Position numbers and translations under genes: made by a program. 9,654 nt of DNA, taken from Alphaproteobacteria bacterium (GTDB lineage Bacteria > Pseudomonadota > Alphaproteobacteria > Rhizobiales > Xanthobacteraceae). The notes beneath the pieces were generated by a model. It searched no databases. It was not told the DNA's origin and saw nothing but the letters and a program-made list of their open reading frames with translations. The stretch is taken from the NCBI GenBank assembly GCA_005884465.1, contig VAZH01000144.1:1-9654 (forward strand), read 5' to 3'. Numbering within the stretch: position 1 is the stretch's first letter; each line of letters begins with the position of its first letter. Below are positions 6,227-9,654 of this stretch, piece after piece.

Positions 6227-8754
6227 GCGAGGCCCGTCAGCTTTTCAGGCCGGCTCGCATTGGGCCCGTGCGGAAAATAATGCAATCCGATGGCATCAGC
6301 GAGGTTGAGCAGGTCCTGCTCCAGCGCAAACAGCGTCTTGGTATCGAGGCTTGCCGCCTCCGATGTCGTCAGCGTCGCCTGCAGCGCGACGGCAAGACGC
6401 TGCGGACGCTCGATCAGTCCGCCCTCCTTCAAGGTCGGCAGGCTGGCGATGTGATCGTTCAGCGCAAACACCTGAAAGGCGACGGATCTTGGATTGTAGG
6501 GATCGAGCACCACGAGATCGCGCACCGGCGCCAGCAGCGGCCCGACCAGATAGCGCGAGCGGTAGGTGATCTGGCAATCCACCAACGTCAAGAGAATGTC
6601 GAGGTCCTCGCCGCCGGCTTCGTCATAGGCAAACTGGCGCGCGAAACGCACGGTGTTGATGGCGCGCTCGGCGCGGCGGCCCATTTCGAGAAAACGCCAG
6701 CCGGCGGCGCGGTTCATGTTTTCCTGGGCCAGGCCCGCGAAGCTCGCAAGCTCCTGCAACGTCAGTTCGGCGGCACTGACGACGCCATCGTCATCTTCAA
6801 CCTCCTGGGCAAGCCGCTCCGTCATCTCGGTAATGACTTGCCAGGCATCCGGCGAAAGCCGTTCACGCAGCGATGTCGCGGTTCGTTGTGCCGCCCGCAG
6901 CAGCGACAACGCCGAACCGAATTTGTCTTCGGCCTGCAACGCTTCGGCGACGATCTTCGCTGGCTGCGCCCGCGACGCCTGCGACGTCGCGCCCCATGTC
7001 ACCAGAAGCCGGTGGATTCGCTCCACCGAATGAAGCACGGTCGACGGCTCCTTGCCGGGATCGCGCTGCGACGTTCCGAGCGCCCGCACCAGCCGCAACG
7101 TCGCTTCGGCGCGCTCGAGATAGCGGCCGAGCCAGAACAGATTGTCCGCTGCCCGGCTCGGGACCACGCCGGCGATGCGTCTGATCCGCACCGTATCCAT
7201 TGCCGGCAGCAGGCTGGCCGTCGAAACCGCCTTGTCGGAGACCACCCAGACGTCCGCCGCCCTCGCGCCATCCCCCATCGATACCGCGCGGGCATCGAGT
7301 TGGTCGGCGATCCGGCAGAAGCCGCCGGGCATGATGATCCAGCCGTCGGGAGTTGCGGCCGCGAAAACCCGCAGCACAAAGGGGCGCGGCGTGATCCGCC
7401 CCTGGTCCCACACCGGCGTGGTCGACAGCCGTACCAGCTCCTGGCCGACATAGTCGATGCCGCGATCGTTGATCGCGGCCTCAAGCCGATCGCGCTCGCT
7501 TCTCGACAACTCGCCGGCGAGCACCGGCCCGTGACCCGGAAAGCCGGGGACGCCTCTGCGGTAAGCGCCCTCGATCGCAACCTCGTCGAGCCGCGACAAT
7601 ACCTCTTCGCGCGCGGTTTTTTGCCCGCACCACCATGTCGCGATGTGCGGCATCTTCAGATCTTCGCCGAACAAGCGCCGGCTCAGGCTGGGCAGGAAGC
7701 CGAGCAGCGCTCGCGCCTCCATCACGCCGGAGCCCGGCATATTGGCGACGACGACGCCGTTTTTGCGCAGCACATCGATCAGGCCGGGCACGCCGAGCTG
7801 CGAGGAAGCATCCAACTCCAGCGGGTCGAGCGAATTGGAATCGACCCGGCGCAGCAGCACGTCGAGCCGCTTCAGGCCGGCGACCGTGCGGATATGGATG
7901 CGGTCGCCGCTGACAGCGAGATCGTCGCCCTCGACCAGCAGAAATCCGAGATAGCGCGCCAGCGTGGCATGCTCGAAATAGGTTTCGCTGAAGCTGCCGG
8001 GCGTCAGCAATCCGATCCGCGGCTCGTCGCGGTCGGCGCTGGCGCGCAGACTGTCGCGGAACGCCTCGAAGAACGGCGCGACCCGCTCCACATTCATCGA
8101 TTTGTAGAGCGTGGTGAAAGCACGCGACAGCACCAGCCGGTTTTCCAGCGCGTAGCCCGCACCGGACGGCGCCTGAGTGCGGTCGCCCAGCACCCACCAG
8201 CGCCCGTCGGGCCCGCGGCCGACATCGGCGGCATAAAGATTGAGATAGCGGCCACCTGGCGGTTTGATGCCGCAAACCGAGCGCAGATATTCGGTGCTGC
8301 CGGCAATCGCTGCCGCGGGTATCGCACCCTCGGCAATCAATCGGCCCTCGCCATAGAGATCGCTGAGAACCAGCTCCAGCAATTCTGCGCGTTGCACGAT
8401 GCCGGCGGTCAATTGCTGCCAATCGGTCTCATCGATCAGAAGCGGCAGATGGCTCAACGGCCAAAGCCGATCGGCGGTTTCGCCGGGTGCACGGTAAGTT
8501 ACGCCGGCTTCCCGCAGGTGGCGGTCGGCGGATCCGAAACGCCGCTCGATTTCCGCGGGCGTCAGCGTGGCGAAGGCATCGAAGAAACGGCTCCAGACCG
8601 CACGCGGTGCGCCGTCCGGCGCGATGAACTCATCGGGGATTCCCGGCAGTCGAACATAGTCGCGCGTCCACTGCGCCACCCGCCGATTGCCCGGACGGGC
8701 CTTGGCTCCCTGACTGCTTGCCCGAGTGCTTCCCTGGCCGGCGTGCCCCGCCAT
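6223..8754 (-). CDS. Circularly permuted type 2 ATP-grasp / alpha-E fusion protein (predicted amidoligase)
   Basis: This 843-residue protein joins two families often encoded separately. Residues of about 95-500 are a circularly permuted ATP-grasp domain (COG2308 type), with the family blocks WWVLGDRTQAPSGAGYALEN (186-205), LLTPGSFSETYFEHATLARY (249-268), KRLDVLLRRVDSNSLDPLEL (295-314) and ANMPGSGVMEARALLGFLPS (337-356). Residues of about 532-827 are the helical alpha-E domain (COG2307 type), with its paired motifs NLFWLGRYLERAEA (538-551) and WRFLEMGRRAERAINTVR (686-703). ATP-grasp enzymes of this class are predicted to ligate an amine to a carboxylate; the substrate is unknown. The first 30 residues are low in complexity and probably disordered. 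The frame opens at a TTG (8772), but AGGAG seven bases before the ATG at 8754 supports the later start. It lies 27 nt after DUF2126 and overlaps the transglutaminase gene by 4 nt, so the three form one operon. Confidence 0.93.
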   Translation of the reverse strand: MAGHAGQGSTRASSQGAKARPGNRRVAQWTRDYVRLPGIPDEFIAPDGAPRAVWSRFFDAFATLTPAEIERRFGSADRHLREAGVTYRAPGETADRLWPLSHLPLLIDETDWQQLTAGIVQRAELLELVLSDLYGEGRLIAEGAIPAAAIAGSTEYLRSVCGIKPPGGRYLNLYAADVGRGPDGRWWVLGDRTQAPSGAGYALENRLVLSRAFTTLYKSMNVERVAPFFEAFRDSLRASADRDEPRIGLLTPGSFSETYFEHATLARYLGFLLVEGDDLAVSGDRIHIRTVAGLKRLDVLLRRVDSNSLDPLELDASSQLGVPGLIDVLRKNGVVVANMPGSGVMEARALLGFLPSLSRRLFGEDLKMPHIATWWCGQKTAREEVLSRLDEVAIEGAYRRGVPGFPGHGPVLAGELSRSERDRLEAAINDRGIDYVGQELVRLSTTPVWDQGRITPRPFVLRVFAAATPDGWIIMPGGFCRIADQLDARAVSMGDGARAADVWVVSDKAVSTASLLPAMDTVRIRRIAGVVPSRAADNLFWLGRYLERAEATLRLVRALGTSQRDPGKEPSTVLHSVERIHRLLVTWGATSQASRAQPAKIVAEALQAEDKFGSALSLLRAAQRTATSLRERLSPDAWQVITEMTERLAQEVEDDDGVVSAAELTLQELASFAGLAQENMNRAAGWRFLEMGRRAERAINTVRFARQFAYDEAGGEDLDILLTLVDCQITYRSRYLVGPLLAPVRDLVVLDPYNPRSVAFQVFALNDHIASLPTLKEGGLIERPQRLAVALQATLTTSEAASLDTKTLFALEQDLLNLADAIGLHYFPHGPNASRPEKLTGLA

Positions 8755-8760
8755 CCCAAC

Positions 8761-8766
8761 TCTCCT
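8761..8766 (-). promoter_or_regulatory. Ribosome binding site that decides the ATP-grasp/alpha-E start
   Basis: AGGAGA on the minus strand lies in the 27-base gap after the DUF2126 stop; its AGGAG core is seven bases from the ATG at 8754. The upstream TTG at 8772 precedes this site and has no comparable ribosome binding site of its own. Confidence 0.7.
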
Positions 8767-8781
8767 GCCCAAAGCCCATCC

Positions 8782-9654
8782 TCAATGGAGGAGCGGCGTC
8801 CTCAAGTCGAGGGTCAAGGGAAATTCAATTGTGCGTTCCTCGCGCGGCGGGTCGATCTTGCCGGGGCTATGGCCGTGATCCTGAAACCGGGCCAGCCGCC
8901 GCGCCTCGGCTTCGTAGGAATTGACCGGTTTGCTATCGTAACTGCGCCCGCCGGGGTGGGCGACGTGATAGACGCAGCCGCCCAGCGAGCGGCCGTTCCA
9001 GGTATCGATGAGATCAAACGTCAACGGCGCGTGAACCGGTATGGTCGGATGCAGCCCTGAGGCCGGTTGCCAGGCCTTGAAGCGGACGGCGGCGACCGCT
9101 TCCCCCGAGCGGCCGGTTTCCGTCATCGGCATCCGCCGGCCGTTGCAGGTGACCACGTGGCGGCCTTCGATGAAGCCGCTGGCCTTGACCTGCAACCGCT
9201 CCACCGACGAATCGACATAGCGCACGGTGCCGCCGGCCGAGCCCTCTTCGCCGAGAACGTGCCAGGGCTCCAGCCCCTGCCGCACTTCCAGCGCGACGCC
9301 ACCATGGTGAACACGGCCGAACACGGGAAACCGGAATTCGAGCTGCGCGGCGTACCAATCCGGCGAAAAATCGTAACCGGACTGTTTTAGCTCCGTGAGC
9401 ACGTCCAAAAAGTCTTCCCAGAGGAAATGCGGCAGCATGAAGCGGTCGTGCAGCGTCGTCCCCCAGCGCACGAATTTGCCCTGCTGCGGTTCGCGCCATA
9501 GTTTTGCGATCAGCGCCCGGATCAGCAATTGCTGCGCGAGCGACATGCGCGGGTCCGGCGGCATCTCGAGCGCACGGAATTCGACCAGCCCGAGCCGGCC
9601 GGTCGCGCCATCGGGCGAATAGAGCTTGTCGATGCAGATTTCGGCGCGGTGAGT
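8782..9654 (-). CDS. DUF2126 family protein, C-terminal part (5' end cut by window edge)
   Basis: This is the last 290 residues of a large protein that continues past the right edge. The frame stays open from the edge to the stop at 8782. The fragment begins [20 protein letters not shown] and continues [20 protein letters not shown], a recognisable DUF2126 block. Later come [29 protein letters not shown] and a C-terminal [18 protein letters not shown] region. Full-length members are usually around 1,100 residues, with an N-terminal transglutaminase-like domain followed by DUF2126; that N-terminal part is outside this window, so its triad cannot be checked. It is the first visible gene of the operon, with the ATP-grasp/alpha-E gene 27 nt downstream. 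This pairing is characteristic of the predicted amidoligase-transglutaminase systems, in which DUF2126 may recognise or process the ligated product. The methionine at 9564 is internal, not the start. Confidence 0.9.
   Translation of the reverse strand, partial: THRAEICIDKLYSPDGATGRLGLVEFRALEMPPDPRMSLAQQLLIRALIAKLWREPQQGKFVRWGTTLHDRFMLPHFLWEDFLDVLTELKQSGYDFSPDWYAAQLEFRFPVFGRVHHGGVALEVRQGLEPWHVLGEEGSAGGTVRYVDSSVERLQVKASGFIEGRHVVTCNGRRMPMTETGRSGEAVAAVRFKAWQPASGLHPTIPVHAPLTFDLIDTWNGRSLGGCVYHVAHPGGRSYDSKPVNSYEAEARRLARFQDHGHSPGKIDPPREERTIEFPLTLDLRTPLLH

Noticed and set aside
6268..9060. 930-codon open frame on the plus strand, the longest in the window
   Set aside because: It is antisense to the ATP-grasp/alpha-E and DUF2126 genes, starts at a GTG with no ribosome binding site, and its translation is Arg/Gln/His-rich with no recognisable domain. 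It is the usual stop-free mirror frame of a GC-rich gene.

Overview
The window reads as chromosome from a GC-rich alphaproteobacterium, most likely Bradyrhizobium or a close relative (Rhodopseudomonas/Nitrobacteraceae). This rests on overall composition, the alphaproteobacterial style of the chemoreceptor signalling tip and the gene families present; no rRNA or other marker is here to settle it. No tRNA, rRNA, insertion sequence, CRISPR array or phage gene was seen.

Layout from left to right. (1) eutB, the large subunit of ethanolamine ammonia-lyase, lies on the minus strand. It lacks only its last few codons, cut by the left edge. (2) A divergent intergenic region of about 300 bp carries three closely spaced palindromes. 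(3) A plus-strand gene encodes a 589-residue membrane chemoreceptor (MCP). (4) A two-gene minus-strand cassette, DUF1326 then DUF2182, has a 2-nt gap between the genes. It encodes a cysteine-cluster protein and a multi-pass membrane protein with Met-rich and Cys/His motifs. (5) A non-coding stretch of about 340 bp holds a candidate ECF/EcfG-type promoter for the cassette and a run of stem-loops. (6) A minus-strand operon follows: DUF2126 (C-terminal part, cut by the right edge), a fused circularly permuted ATP-grasp/alpha-E protein, and a transglutaminase-like protease. Its genes are 27 nt apart and then overlap by 4 nt (GTGA).

How the genes may work together. EutB, with EutC expected just past the left edge, splits ethanolamine into acetaldehyde and ammonia. 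The divergent chemoreceptor could be co-regulated with it, but its ligand is unknown. The ATP-grasp/alpha-E/transglutaminase/DUF2126 set matches the predicted amidoligase-peptidase systems described from comparative genomics. There the ATP-grasp enzyme is thought to form amide or peptide bonds and the transglutaminase-fold proteins to cleave or transfer them; substrate and product remain unknown. The DUF1326-DUF2182 pair is the least understood part of the window; its motifs suggest metal (possibly copper) handling at the membrane, which is inference.

Several true starts differ from the longest open frames: DUF1326 probably starts at 5004, the ATP-grasp/alpha-E gene at 8754, and the transglutaminase at a GTG at 6226. 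A 930-codon open frame antisense to the right-hand operon is treated as a shadow.
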